This document shows, one piece after another, positions 14,672 to 21,913 of a stretch of 26,070 nt of DNA. The notes beneath the pieces were generated by a model. The model was not told the DNA's origin. It was given only the letters and a program-made list of their open reading frames with translations, and ran no database searches. Within the stretch, counting starts at the first letter, position 1; every line of letters starts with the position of its first letter. The stretch comes from a virus. Made by a program: the position numbers and the translations under genes. The stretch is from positions 1 to 26,070 of IMG/VR virus record IMGVR_UViG_3300029448_000369; one strand, 5' to 3'.

Positions 14672-15003
14672 ATTTCGGTAATTTTAATGTTGTATAATGC
14701 TTCGGTAAGTTTCTTTTTTAATCGGTAAACCGGAGTTTTAAATCCTTTAACATCTTCATAGACAATGTTTCCTGACTGCACATCTTTATACGCAAAGTCC
14801 GCAGAATAATGGCAGATAAATTTATCCTTAACTGTAATTTTAAATTTGGGCTGTAACTCCAGGTAGGCAATAAGGTTTGATGCCTGCATCAGTTTGAGTG
14901 CCTGATAACGGGTCGCTTCTTTTTTGCTGTGAAAAGATACATTATCAACCACAGTAATATGATTGCCGTATTTAGTTTTTGCATTTTTAAAACGACTAAT
15001 CAT
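14668..15003 (-). CDS. DUF1064-like PD-(D/E)XK nuclease
   Basis: The 111-residue product has the DUF1064 pattern: TKYGNHITVVDNVSFHSKKEATRY (10-33), LELQPKFKITVK (48-59), SADFAYKD (67-74) and VYEDVKGFKT (80-89), then a RLKKKLTEALY helix. The Glu of KKEA, the Asp of ADF and E-x-x-K in EDVKG fit a PD-(D/E)XK active site. Such small phage nucleases are thought to resolve branched DNA and would fill the place of T7 endonuclease I. It is overlapped by the upstream gene (eight bases) and by the zinc ribbon gene (ATGA). Confidence 0.8.
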   Translation of the reverse strand: MISRFKNAKTKYGNHITVVDNVSFHSKKEATRYQALKLMQASNLIAYLELQPKFKITVKDKFICHYSADFAYKDVQSGNIVYEDVKGFKTPVYRLKKKLTEALYNIKITEI

Positions 15004-15292
15004 CCAGCTCTCTTTTTTTTAAAAACAAAGGTTTGCCTTTGGGTTCAGGTAAAATAAGTTCATGCAGTTCGTTAATAATATATTGTTGTTTTGGTGTTGG
15101 TTTTTTTTGAAAAGCTTTTCTGGCAGTTGCTTCATCCAGACACAGGTAACCATTAACATTCTTATAGGTTTTTAAAAGTTTTTCATATAACGGAATGGAT
15201 TGATTACAGTTAGATAACCGACCGACATATTTACGCTCGATTGCACCTTCCTGACCGATAAGTAAAAATAAGAACACCGACTCTTTAATCAT
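14996..15292 (-). CDS. Unknown early protein
   Basis: This 98-residue protein begins MIKESVFLFLLIGQEGAIER, a strand-like hydrophobic start too short and polar for a secure membrane segment. The middle has LYEKLLKTYKNVNGYLCLDEAT and the end is basic and Pro-rich. I do not recognise the family. The ATG overlaps the stop of the RHH gene (ATGA), and its end overlaps the DUF1064-like gene by eight bases, so it is probably made together with them. Confidence 0.65.
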   Translation of the reverse strand: MIKESVFLFLLIGQEGAIERKYVGRLSNCNQSIPLYEKLLKTYKNVNGYLCLDEATARKAFQKKPTPKQQYIINELHELILPEPKGKPLFLKKRELDD

Positions 15293-15441
15293 CCTTGTAT
15301 AACTTTTTTAATAACATTTTCGTTAAGACCTTCCTGTACAAAAAAATCAACCAGGCGATTCATCGAGATGCGTTGCTGTTTTGATTTTTCCTTGAGCAAG
15401 TTATAGGTTTTTTCCTCTATGCGAATGTTGATTTGTTTCAT
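15289..15441 (-). CDS. Ribbon-helix-helix DNA-binding protein, 50 residues
   Basis: This is a short gene with ATGA overlaps at both ends. The product begins MKQINIRIEEKTYNLLKEKS, with a strand (KQINIRI) followed by two helices, and SKQQRISMNRLVDFFVQEGL in the second half. This is the Arc/MetJ ribbon-helix-helix layout (strand for DNA contact, 'S.n.lv....r.gl' helix). It probably dimerises and represses a phage promoter, perhaps in the divergent region 15630-15832 next to its operon. Sites there (dyad at 15649-15692) are candidates but unproven. Confidence 0.78.
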   Translation of the reverse strand: MKQINIRIEEKTYNLLKEKSKQQRISMNRLVDFFVQEGLNENVIKKVIQG

Positions 15442-15629
15442 TTACACTCCTGTTTGAAGGCGGTGTAACCATATAAGGTGAGGGCGGGGCGATCCACAAC
15501 TGGAGAGATGCCTTTCCATTTAAACTCACATTCATACTTTGAATTATTCTCAATCGTTTGATTAACAAACTTTATATTGTCGGGGTTGGCTACATTCAGC
15601 ACCATTAAAATTGCAAATAATATGGTCAT
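15438..15629 (-). CDS. Small exported or membrane-anchored protein
   Basis: This 63-residue product starts with a hydrophobic stretch (MTILFAILMVLNVANP), which could be a signal peptide or anchor although it lacks a basic n-region. The rest is polar, with two Cys (YECEF near 34, ECK at the end) that may form a disulphide in the periplasm. AAAGGA lies six bases before the ATG. It is the first gene of the leftward operon. The role is unknown; superinfection exclusion or envelope modification would be usual possibilities for such a protein. Confidence 0.6.
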   Translation of the reverse strand: MTILFAILMVLNVANPDNIKFVNQTIENNSKYECEFKWKGISPVVDRPALTLYGYTAFKQECK

Positions 15630-15648
15630 TTCTATTCCTTTCTCATGT

Positions 15649-15692
15649 GTAGAGAGAATCCAATTACATCATAAGGGGCAGATTCTCTCTAC
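15649..15692. repeat. Perfect 12-base inverted repeat with 20-base spacer
   Basis: GTAGAGAGAATC (15649-15660) and GATTCTCTCTAC (15681-15692) are exact reverse complements, with a 20-base spacer. It lies between the first leftward and first rightward genes, about 450 bases from the serine recombinase start. It can be a protein binding dyad (operator), a recombinase att-like site, or an RNA hairpin in the leftward leader. The adjacent TTTT on the plus strand could give a weak terminator, but no rightward transcript is evident upstream. Confidence 0.6.
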
Positions 15693-15750
15693 TTTTCCAC
15701 CAATAAAAGGTAGGCATAACAGGAAACAAAAAAAAAGTTACATCTACCTC

Positions 15751-15790
15751 TTGTAAATATAGCAAATTAATATAATATTTATAGTAGGTA
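15751..15790 (+). promoter_or_regulatory. Candidate rightward promoter
   Basis: TATAAT (15771-15776) is a full consensus -10 on the plus strand, with TTGTAA at 15751-15756 upstream (14-base spacer, shorter than ideal). The expected start is near 15783, where a TATAGTAGG block begins; the first rightward ATG is at 15833 behind AAAGGA. The same block occurs again at 17802 before another rightward gene. Confidence 0.45.
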
Positions 15791-15832
15791 TTTTTACCGA
15801 CTGGCAATTAAGCCAAAAGAAAGGAAACATAA

Positions 15833-16117
15833 ATGAAAATAGAACAAAAATCAGAGGATGTTGTTTATATTACAATCAAGGGTTGGGTTTATTATATCGA
15901 TGATTCAACTGACGAACAAATAATTCAAAAGTGGAAAAATAAATATTCACAAAAAGATTATGAGATGTTTAAAGAATCACTACAACTTTCTATTACTGCA
16001 CCAAACGAAAAACAAAGTAAACAATGTTTAGAAATTGCAAATGAAATGTCCGACCTTTTTCCAAAAAATATTATAGAAAAAGCAAAAAAAGAAGTTGAGT
16101 TTTATATTAATAACTAA
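15833..16117 (+). CDS. Unknown small protein at start of rightward operon
   Basis: This 94-residue, charged protein starts MKIEQKSEDVVYITIKGWVYY; DDSTDEQIIQKWKNKYSQKDYEMF follows, then a helical Glu/Lys-rich end. No domain or membrane helix is recognised. AAAGGA lies before the ATG. It is the first rightward gene, 29 bases before the recombinase. A role in controlling or aiding the recombinase is possible by position only. Confidence 0.65.
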   Translation: MKIEQKSEDVVYITIKGWVYYIDDSTDEQIIQKWKNKYSQKDYEMFKESLQLSITAPNEKQSKQCLEIANEMSDLFPKNIIEKAKKEVEFYINN

Positions 16118-16145
16118 TTATCGAAAGATAAAGAAGGGAAACATA

Positions 16146-16964
16146 ATGAAAACATTATTTAAAAACACAGAAGGCAAGGAGCATACAGGCGAGTATGTTC
16201 TTTATGGCAGAGTGTCTACGGAGGATCAAGACTGTATGCGACAGATTCATGCAGCAAAAAAATATTTAAATGGAGGAGACTACAAACTTACAATCTTTAC
16301 AGAAAAGCCCATGTCAGGTGCAACCGATCCGTATAAAAGAGAAGAGCTGATGAAGGCCGTTGAGTATTGTGTTGAACATAAAGCAACACTTGTCTTTGCA
16401 GATCTGGAGCGATTATGTCGTAAGATGTGGATGACTCTTCGATTTCTTGATGAAGTGATAGAACAAAATAAAATTAACTTTATTGTCTGCAATGATCCCA
16501 CCATCTCAGAAAATCCTATGCGACTTCAGATGAAGGCAATGTTTTCAGAGTGGGAACGCCAAGAAATTTCTAGGCGAACCAAAGAAACACTTGGTGCATA
16601 CCAGGAACAAATCAAAGAGAAGGGATACTTCACCTCTAAAGATAAAGTTGTTAACAATAAAGTGATCAAAGGTCGCAAGATTAAAAAGCTAGGGGTTCAT
16701 AGTAAGATGGACAAAGCCAGGCAAAAGTCAGGGGAGGTTGCGAGTGCTGAAGCGGATCGTTTTGCTAAAAGTATTTACCTTTATCTGAACGATGCCTATA
16801 CCCATTGTTCTTCTTTAAGTGAGATGAGCGAATTTTTAAATGAGCGTAAAGTTCCCACACCCGCACAACTACGAGAGAAACCAAACAAAAATGCAAAGTG
16901 GTATCCATCGAGCGTAAAAAATATGTTAACACGCTTAAAGATAGGAGAGTATAATGATAACTAA
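16146..16964 (+). CDS. Serine recombinase (short integrase/resolvase family)
   Basis: The 272-residue product has the resolvase domain. YGRVSTEDQ (20-28) carries the catalytic Ser 24 and its Arg 22. The ADLERLCRK segment matches the active-site arginine motif, and an E-helix (FSEWERQEISRRTKETL) follows. The C-terminal part has EADRFAKSIYLYLNDA, LSEMSEFLNERKVPTPAQ and WYPSSVKNMLTRL, like the recombinase domain that reads DNA sites. It is shorter than large serine integrases but longer than Tn3 resolvases. The start at 16146 fits GAAGGG eight bases upstream. It probably integrates and excises the phage; inversion or dimer resolution are alternatives. It overlaps the next gene by 11 bases. Confidence 0.88.
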   Translation: MKTLFKNTEGKEHTGEYVLYGRVSTEDQDCMRQIHAAKKYLNGGDYKLTIFTEKPMSGATDPYKREELMKAVEYCVEHKATLVFADLERLCRKMWMTLRFLDEVIEQNKINFIVCNDPTISENPMRLQMKAMFSEWERQEISRRTKETLGAYQEQIKEKGYFTSKDKVVNNKVIKGRKIKKLGVHSKMDKARQKSGEVASAEADRFAKSIYLYLNDAYTHCSSLSEMSEFLNERKVPTPAQLREKPNKNAKWYPSSVKNMLTRLKIGEYNDN

Positions 16965-17421
16965 CTTTCCACATGGTAAAATCTGGGCAGCATATCTGTC
17001 CGATAAATATGCCAATATTGGATCTGAATCAGATGTATTATGTTCTGGCAAATTTAATGCCCATGAAAAAAAAATACTCAAATATTTTATAACTCCTGCA
17101 AAATTTACAAGCTGGCTATTCATAATGAATAGGTATTATCAAAATATTTTAATTACCAGAAGTGATCTGGAAAAACATACGGCTAATTCGCAATCGACAG
17201 TTTTAAGATTGTGTAATGAATGTGTCGAAGCAGGATATTTAATTGATAAACGTAAGGTTCATCAGAATGTTACGACTTATATTGTGTCAGATGAGATGGT
17301 AAATTTATGGGAAAAATATATTGATTACCGACTCGATCACATCATAAAATTTGAAATGGATCTGTCGATTCGTTTACGAAAAACGGAACAGACAGTATTC
17401 AAAAAGAAGATAGGAAAATAA
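16954..17421 (+). CDS. Winged-helix regulator
   Basis: This 155-residue protein has a MarR-like winged-helix in the middle: KKILKYFITPAKFTSWLF, then NILITRSDLEKHTANSQSTVLRLCNECVEAGYLIDKRKVHQNVTTYIV (about 64-112), and a C-terminal helix with EKYIDYRLDHIIKFEMDLSI that could dimerise. It overlaps the recombinase end by 11 bases. A repressor or recombination-direction factor would fit here; the sequence does not decide which. Confidence 0.68.
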   Translation: MITNFPHGKIWAAYLSDKYANIGSESDVLCSGKFNAHEKKILKYFITPAKFTSWLFIMNRYYQNILITRSDLEKHTANSQSTVLRLCNECVEAGYLIDKRKVHQNVTTYIVSDEMVNLWEKYIDYRLDHIIKFEMDLSIRLRKTEQTVFKKKIGK

Positions 17422-17457
17422 TATGGTTATGCTACATTTTAAAAACAGGAGGAAAAG

Positions 17458-17784
17458 ATGATAAGTGAAAAATATTTACACGCACTTATTAGAGCGGAGA
17501 AGAAATCAAAGTCACAGCAAAACGATGAGGACTATCGAAAGTACCAAAAGTTCATGCGATCAGCCAGTCGGATAACTGTACCTTTGACCAACTTAAAAAA
17601 CATAAAAACCGCTCATGCCATGTTGCAGTTATTAACGGAGGAGCTGGATACAATTATTAAAAGTGACCATAGTATTTTTGAGAAAGTTTTTCTTGCCGGT
17701 TATAGTGTTACGGCTTGTTCCCAGCACTTAAAACAGGCGGCTGATCCCAAGCATCATGGCGAACATTTTAAAGGCACACGCTAG
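17458..17784 (+). CDS. Unknown basic helical protein
   Basis: The 108-residue product begins MISEKYLHALIRAEKKSKSQ and is rich in Lys and Ser, with IKTAHAMLQLLTEELDTII and FEKVFLAGYSVTACSQHLKQA helices. It has no recognised family. An excellent AGGAGG lies before the ATG. It ends just before an approximately 85-base intergenic stretch with a palindrome, so it closes the first rightward sub-operon. Confidence 0.65.
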   Translation: MISEKYLHALIRAEKKSKSQQNDEDYRKYQKFMRSASRITVPLTNLKNIKTAHAMLQLLTEELDTIIKSDHSIFEKVFLAGYSVTACSQHLKQAADPKHHGEHFKGTR

Positions 17785-17794
17785 ATGGACGGCA

Positions 17795-17808
17795 TACTAT
17801 ATATAGTA
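17795..17808. promoter_or_regulatory. Perfect palindrome, possible operator/promoter
   Basis: TACTATATATAGTA is a perfect 14-base dyad upstream of a small membrane protein gene. It runs into a TATAGTAGG block (17802-17810) followed by TCGGTATTTTTT. The block at 15780 (TATAGTAGG then TATTTTTACC) is alike, so the two may be the same promoter or operator kind. Confidence 0.4.
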
Positions 17809-17871
17809 GGTCGGTATTTTTTAACCTCTAGGTGTTGTATAACCCTTAACAAACCAACAAGGAGCAGACTC

Positions 17872-18159
17872 ATGGTGCATTACACCCAGAAACCTTTACG
17901 TAAAGAGTATACCCAACATTATAATATATATTACGAAAAGTCAGTTAAAACAACTACATATAGTAGTTTTACTAACTGGTTAATCAGACCATTTAAACAC
18001 CTAAAATCTTATATTATTACCACACAAAAAACAAGGTTTGCAGAAACTTTATTAGACTGTTTTTCTATAAGTTTAGTTTTTGTTTTATTCTATTTTTTAT
18101 CTATCTTTTTATGTGCGATTGACGATCAATGTTCAGCACTTTACATGGGAGGTGTTTGA
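17872..18159 (+). CDS. Small single-span membrane protein
   Basis: The 95-residue product has a polar, basic N-terminal half (MVHYTQKPLRKEYTQHY...) and one strong membrane helix (LDCFSISLVFVLFYFLSIFL, about 61-81), then a short tail. GGAG lies seven bases before the ATG at 17872. The frame is open further upstream to 17785, but that includes the palindrome and no ribosome site. Its stop overlaps the exonuclease start (TGATG). Function unknown; envelope alteration or exclusion is possible. Confidence 0.62.
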   Translation: MVHYTQKPLRKEYTQHYNIYYEKSVKTTTYSSFTNWLIRPFKHLKSYIITTQKTRFAETLLDCFSISLVFVLFYFLSIFLCAIDDQCSALYMGGV

Positions 18160-19109
18160 TGTCAGCTCCCACAAATAAATATAGCAAAGACGGATTTGAA
18201 ATCGGTGCTTCTAAAGTTCCAACTATTGTTCTCGGTCAAAATGATTTTGGTTTGACACGAGAAGATATAAGAAAAACTTTTGTAGAAATTATAAATAATC
18301 CTGATGTGATTCAGCTTGAAAGTAAACAAAATCAAAACGCCAAAGATCGAGGAAACTATCTGGAGGATGGTATCGCTTATTGGGTATCCGATACTTTAGA
18401 TTTTTTATGTAAAGGTGAAATGACTGTTTCATTTGTGAAACCAAAAGACGCATATCGTTTACCTAAATATAAAATGGCAGCATCGCTTGATGGTATATTA
18501 GAAGTGCATGGCGGATCAATACAATATGACGACCCTCAAACGGGAAAAACTTTTACATTATCTGGCAAAGGTGTCTGTGAAATAAAAACACAAGGCTATA
18601 ACGATCATGTAACCTATGAACATATTCTTCAGCTCCAGGCTCAGATGTTAGTATCTGGATTTAAGTGGGGTGTTATTGGACATCTTGGTCCTCGTTTAAA
18701 AATGCAGATGTTTGTCTTTCAATCAAGCAAAGAAATTCAGGCTAAGATTATTGAGCGAGTCAAAGATTTTTGGCGAAGAGTAGAAAAGAACACACCTTAT
18801 CCAATCATTGCTGAGTCAGAAGAGAAAGTTTTTTCGGATTGGTCAAACGATGATAAAGGATTAACTCAGCTCTCTAATGATTATGATCTTGCTAAAGATG
18901 AAATAGAAAAATGGACGGCTACAAAAAATCAGGTAGGCAACGCCATTAAATCTATACTTAAACAAGAGAACTGTAACTATGTCAAACTTAGAGAAAAGCA
19001 AATAGCCTGTGAACTGATTACCCGAAAAGCCACAGTTGAAAAAATTGTTCCGGCTAAACCCGCAAGTCAATATGAAAAATTAACAGTTAAAGGAATTAGT
19101 CATGAGTGA
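18159..19109 (+). CDS. YqaJ/lambda-exonuclease-like recombination nuclease
   Basis: This 316-residue protein has the PD-(D/E)XK core of phage 5'-3' exonucleases. RGNYLEDGIAYW carries Glu 69, KMAASLDGIL carries Asp 111, and GVCEIKTQGYND carries Glu 141 and Lys 143. The helix YEHILQLQAQMLVSG with Gln 160/162 follows, as in YqaJ enzymes. The last third is helical. GGAGG lies before ATG 18159; the frame upstream to 18129 has no site. It overlaps by eight bases an ERF annealase gene, the classic exonuclease/annealing pair that trims double-strand ends and joins single strands. Confidence 0.88.
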   Translation: MSAPTNKYSKDGFEIGASKVPTIVLGQNDFGLTREDIRKTFVEIINNPDVIQLESKQNQNAKDRGNYLEDGIAYWVSDTLDFLCKGEMTVSFVKPKDAYRLPKYKMAASLDGILEVHGGSIQYDDPQTGKTFTLSGKGVCEIKTQGYNDHVTYEHILQLQAQMLVSGFKWGVIGHLGPRLKMQMFVFQSSKEIQAKIIERVKDFWRRVEKNTPYPIIAESEEKVFSDWSNDDKGLTQLSNDYDLAKDEIEKWTATKNQVGNAIKSILKQENCNYVKLREKQIACELITRKATVEKIVPAKPASQYEKLTVKGISHE

Positions 19110-19878
19110 AAAAACAAAAATAACTCAACCTAAAAGTCTACGAGAAGCACTAAACTTGTTTCAAAAACAAGGAATAGCTGCAAAGAAAGATCAAAACAAT
19201 CCGTTTCATAAAAGTAAATACGCTTCTCTTCAAGAAGTTATTCAGGCGGTAAACGAAGCTGCTCAGTTTGGTCTGTCATTTACACAAAAAATAGATTACA
19301 CAACCTCTGCAACTGAACATGGCACATTCACGGATATGTGGATTGAAACAATAATAAGTTTTAATGGTAGTGAAGAAAAGTTGGTTTCTAAGTATCCTAT
19401 TATTCCTCAAAAAAATATGTTTGATGATAGCAAGCAACTTGGATCAGCCATTACTTATGCTAAAAGATATGCTCTACAATCAATTTATGGCATACCAAGT
19501 GAGGATGATGATGGTAATAAAAACTTTTATCAAAAAGGAACTCCTTACAAGACCACCAGTAAACAAAAGCAAGGCAAGATGACTCCTAATACTCAGGATG
19601 TATTAAACCGAATAGACGAGTCTAATAAGCCTGTTTATACACTTCAGCTTCCTGGCAATCAAAAAAAAGACCATGATTCGCTGAACTCGTTAGGTTTAAC
19701 TTTAAACGATTTAGTTTTACACATTATGAGTGATCCTGAAACCGATAAAACAGACAAACTAAAAAAAATTAAACAAGCTTATACTGTAAATAGCAAAGTC
19801 ATTGAACAATTATCAAGACATGATGCCGAGTTGTTAGACGAAATTGAAAAAAAAATTAAGAGGTTTGAAAATGCCTGA
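19102..19878 (+). CDS. ERF-family single-strand annealing protein
   Basis: This 258-residue protein has the ERF signature: NPFHKSKYASLQEVIQAV (33-50), AQFGLSFTQKI (54-64), KQLGSAITYAKRYALQSIYG (111-130) and SEDDDGNK (133-140). The C-terminal half is polar and helical with Lys/Glu, probably for oligomer or partner binding. It overlaps the exonuclease gene by eight bases. ERF proteins anneal complementary single strands and support recombination, circularisation and replication of phage genomes. Confidence 0.9.
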   Translation: MSEKTKITQPKSLREALNLFQKQGIAAKKDQNNPFHKSKYASLQEVIQAVNEAAQFGLSFTQKIDYTTSATEHGTFTDMWIETIISFNGSEEKLVSKYPIIPQKNMFDDSKQLGSAITYAKRYALQSIYGIPSEDDDGNKNFYQKGTPYKTTSKQKQGKMTPNTQDVLNRIDESNKPVYTLQLPGNQKKDHDSLNSLGLTLNDLVLHIMSDPETDKTDKLKKIKQAYTVNSKVIEQLSRHDAELLDEIEKKIKRFENA

Positions 19879-20086
19879 AGTATATTTAAATAGTGAAAAG
19901 GTTTTAGTCTTTATTAAAGAGTATATGCGAAGAGAAAAGTTTGCACCTTCGCAAGTAGAAATCAAAGAACACTTTAACAAAACTTTATCAGCGATACAAT
20001 TTCATTTAAAAAAACTAGAAGATGAAAAAAAAATTGAATGGGTTAGAGGGAAGGGGAGATCCATTCGATTGCTTGATGATGAATGA
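19871..20086 (+). CDS. LexA-like helix-turn-helix protein without protease part
   Basis: This 71-residue product (starting MPEVYLNSEKVLVFIKEYM) matches only the N-terminal DNA-binding part of LexA: EYMRREKFAPSQVEIKEHFN (first helices), then LSAIQFHLKKLEDEKKIEW (recognition helix and wing) and RGKGRSIRLL. It lacks the Ser-Lys protease part, so it cannot self-cleave. It may repress or compete at a LexA-like site. AAGAGG precedes the ATG, and the start overlaps the ERF gene by eight bases. Confidence 0.78.
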   Translation: MPEVYLNSEKVLVFIKEYMRREKFAPSQVEIKEHFNKTLSAIQFHLKKLEDEKKIEWVRGKGRSIRLLDDE

Positions 20087-20234
20087 CAAGGATTGCTGGA
20101 CAGGACAATTTACTTGCAAGGTTTGTAAAATTGAATATGTAGATTCTATCTATACTACTAAAGACGGAATGGTCTGTAACTTTGGATGTGCAACAAAAAA
20201 ATCAAGCAAGCGATCTCATGATAGTGGCAAGTGA
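20079..20234 (+). CDS. Small zinc-ribbon protein
   Basis: From ATG 20079 (ATG 20076 is also possible) the product has about 51 residues, with CKVC and, 16 residues later, CNFGC: a C-x2-C...C-x3-C zinc site. It overlaps the LexA-like gene by eight bases and has no strong ribosome site, so coupling is likely. Its last 33 bases lie over the end of the endolysin gene on the other strand. Function unknown. Confidence 0.6.
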   Translation: MNDKDCWTGQFTCKVCKIEYVDSIYTTKDGMVCNFGCATKKSSKRSHDSGK

Positions 20235-20630
20235 TTCTGCTCTGGACTTGGTTTGTTTATGCCACCTTGAATCGAGCATTTGATTTGCAGCTTCATCGTA
20301 ATCCTGATTGCCTAATGCTTCCCACATTTTTGCAAATCTACTTACGCCAGTTTTTCCTAACTGAAAGACCATCTCGATAATTACTTCTTTTGCTTTAGGT
20401 AGTACCGGAATTGATCCGATAAGATCTTCTGCACCCTCAAGAGCTTTCATGAAATCAACACTAAAACAGTTCTCTAAAATCTCAATGTCGTAAGACTCAT
20501 CATCCTGCCAGTTTTCATCTGCTAAACATAAATGCCCATAACCTATTGTCTTTTTACCCAGCGAATCTTCGTAGACATGATCTCTAAATCCTTCATGAGT
20601 TTTAATTCTATCTTTTAATTTTTCGTACAT
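20202..20630 (-). CDS. Endolysin, T4-type lysozyme (GH24)
   Basis: This 142-residue muramidase has the T4 lysozyme triad: Glu 13 (THEGFRDHVYED), Asp 22 and Thr 28 (KKTIGYGHL). LPKAKEVIIEMVFQLGKTGV and SRWHKQTKSRAESLATIMRSL follow, as in GH24 enzymes. It has no signal peptide, so it probably needs the holin at 20821-21213. It is a little shorter than T4 lysozyme (164). AAAGGA lies before the ATG; the start overlaps the upstream stop as TAATG. Confidence 0.93.
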   Translation of the reverse strand: MYEKLKDRIKTHEGFRDHVYEDSLGKKTIGYGHLCLADENWQDDESYDIEILENCFSVDFMKALEGAEDLIGSIPVLPKAKEVIIEMVFQLGKTGVSRFAKMWEALGNQDYDEAANQMLDSRWHKQTKSRAESLATIMRSLA

Positions 20631-20812
20631 TACTTATCCTTTAAATGATTAAACAGAGTTTCGACCAGATCGCTTTTACGCAGTCTGCGATCAAGCTCTA
20701 TGCCATACTTTCTGCCTAGATTTTCTAATTGTGATTTAGTCATAATCTGCAAGTGTGTAACTTTTATTTTTTTTTTAGGTTTAACAAAAAGTCTTTTAAA
20801 AAAACTAAACAT
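20630..20812 (-). CDS. Small basic SAP/LEM-like protein
   Basis: The 60-residue product has a basic N-terminal part with FSFFKRLFVKPKKKIKVT, then MTKSQLENLGRKYGIELDRR and RKSDLVETLFNHLKDK. The latter 'tk.qLe.lgrk.GielD.R..K..Lve.l' pattern is a helix-extended-helix (SAP/Rho-N-like) fold common in small phage proteins near holins. It may bind nucleic acid or the membrane. A strong AGGAGG lies before the ATG. Confidence 0.75.
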   Translation of the reverse strand: MFSFFKRLFVKPKKKIKVTHLQIMTKSQLENLGRKYGIELDRRLRKSDLVETLFNHLKDK

Positions 20813-20820
20813 ACGTCCTC

Positions 20821-21213
20821 CTATTTGGTTAATTTATTTTTCTTTTCATAAGTTCGTAAACCACCCAAGCCGAGCATGCCTAACAATACAGTCATTAAGG
20901 TATCCATATCAAAACTTGGCAGATCAACAGTTACACCAAACATTGCTAATATAAAAACTAAGAAAGGTTGTATGATATAATGATACCCCATCGCAATTAC
21001 AGTTATCCATGCAGCCGCTGGTCGCCATCCAGCAATCCACCAACTCCTAGATTTTGCTTCTTCTTTGTTGACTTCAATCTGAGCTTTTGCAATCTCATGT
21101 GATTGTTTCTCAGCCATTGTTGCTATATCATGAGCCAGTTTATTTTTCTGATCTTTGTCCTCTATGAATTTATCTAATAATCCAGCAACAGGACCTATAA
21201 GTGCTTGAAACAT
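20821..21213 (-). CDS. Holin, 3TM phage family
   Basis: The 130-residue product has an amphipathic N-terminal helix with EDKDQKNKLAHDIATMAEKQ. It continues with SRSWWIAGWRPAAAWITVIAMGYHY and FLVFILAMFGV, then LMTVLLGMLGLGGLRTYEK. The W(I/M)aGwRP motif and membrane helices are characteristic of the 3TM holin family. It lies directly in the lysis cassette with the endolysin and would release it through the inner membrane. AAGGAGG precedes the ATG. Confidence 0.88.
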   Translation of the reverse strand: MFQALIGPVAGLLDKFIEDKDQKNKLAHDIATMAEKQSHEIAKAQIEVNKEEAKSRSWWIAGWRPAAAWITVIAMGYHYIIQPFLVFILAMFGVTVDLPSFDMDTLMTVLLGMLGLGGLRTYEKKNKLTK

Positions 21214-21226
21214 TTTACCTCCTTAG

Positions 21227-21700
21227 TTAAATAATTTTAAAAATTTTTCCATAAATTAAACCACACATTGCTATTAAAATAACAAGCAATGAAATGCCAA
21301 TTATCTTTTGAATTTTTTTTCTTTCTTCTATCTGCCTTCTCAGTTCTTCTTTTTTCTTGACTCGTAATCTCGCAATCTCCGCTTGCAAATTCTCCCATTC
21401 CTGTAACCCGTTATCGGCATACAATAAAAACAGTTCTCTGAGTTGTTTCTTTTTATCGGCTAATTCTTTTTTGCGAAGGTAAGCAGCCATCGCATCTTCC
21501 TCAATACTTGACAATCCAAGTTTAGCTAAGATACCGCCTTTACCTTTATTGCTTGCATGAAGATCCAGAGAGCTTTCAGCGTTTGCCCATTTCGATACTT
21601 CTCTAGCCATATCATGTAATTGCTTCCCAGATTTTATACCTCTCTCAATTAAACTTATGCCACTTTTTACTGCTGCAAATGCTGTGAATGGATCAAGCAT
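21227..21700 (-). CDS. Coiled-coil protein with C-terminal membrane helix
   Basis: This 157-residue protein starts MLDPFTAFAAVKSGISLIER and has IKSGKQLHDMAREVSKWANA. A strong coiled coil follows (about 80-132: KKELADKKKQLRELF and WENLQAEIARLRVKKKEELRR), then a C-terminal membrane span (IIGISLLVILIAMCGLIYG, about 134-152). Similar proteins starting 'MLDP..A.a......' occur in marine phages, without a name. A role in lysis (spanin-like) is inferred from the cassette position only. AAGG precedes the ATG. Confidence 0.7.
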   Translation of the reverse strand: MLDPFTAFAAVKSGISLIERGIKSGKQLHDMAREVSKWANAESSLDLHASNKGKGGILAKLGLSSIEEDAMAAYLRKKELADKKKQLRELFLLYADNGLQEWENLQAEIARLRVKKKEELRRQIEERKKIQKIIGISLLVILIAMCGLIYGKIFKII

Positions 21701-21701
21701 T

Positions 21702-21890
21702 TCATCCCTTTATAAAGATCGATATTAAAGCTACAATGACAGCAATGGTATTACCCATAATAACTGTTTCTAATCTTTTGATTCTGGACTTTAGATCTGA
21801 AATATTTTCATGAATATTGTTATATCTTTCCAGACATACTTCCTCATGCTTAGATATCCTTGCTTCATTTTTATCTGCTTTAGTTACCAT
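21702..21890 (-). CDS. XhlA-like holin accessory protein
   Basis: The 62-residue product has a coiled-coil N-terminal part (KHEEVCLERYNNIHENISDL, then KSRIKRLETVI) and one C-terminal membrane helix (MGNTIAVIVALISIFI). This matches haemolysin XhlA-like proteins that aid holins. The gene ends two bases before the coiled-coil gene. Confidence 0.7.
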   Translation of the reverse strand: MVTKADKNEARISKHEEVCLERYNNIHENISDLKSRIKRLETVIMGNTIAVIVALISIFIKG

Positions 21891-21913
21891 AGTCCTATCT
21901 TCTATCGTTTATA

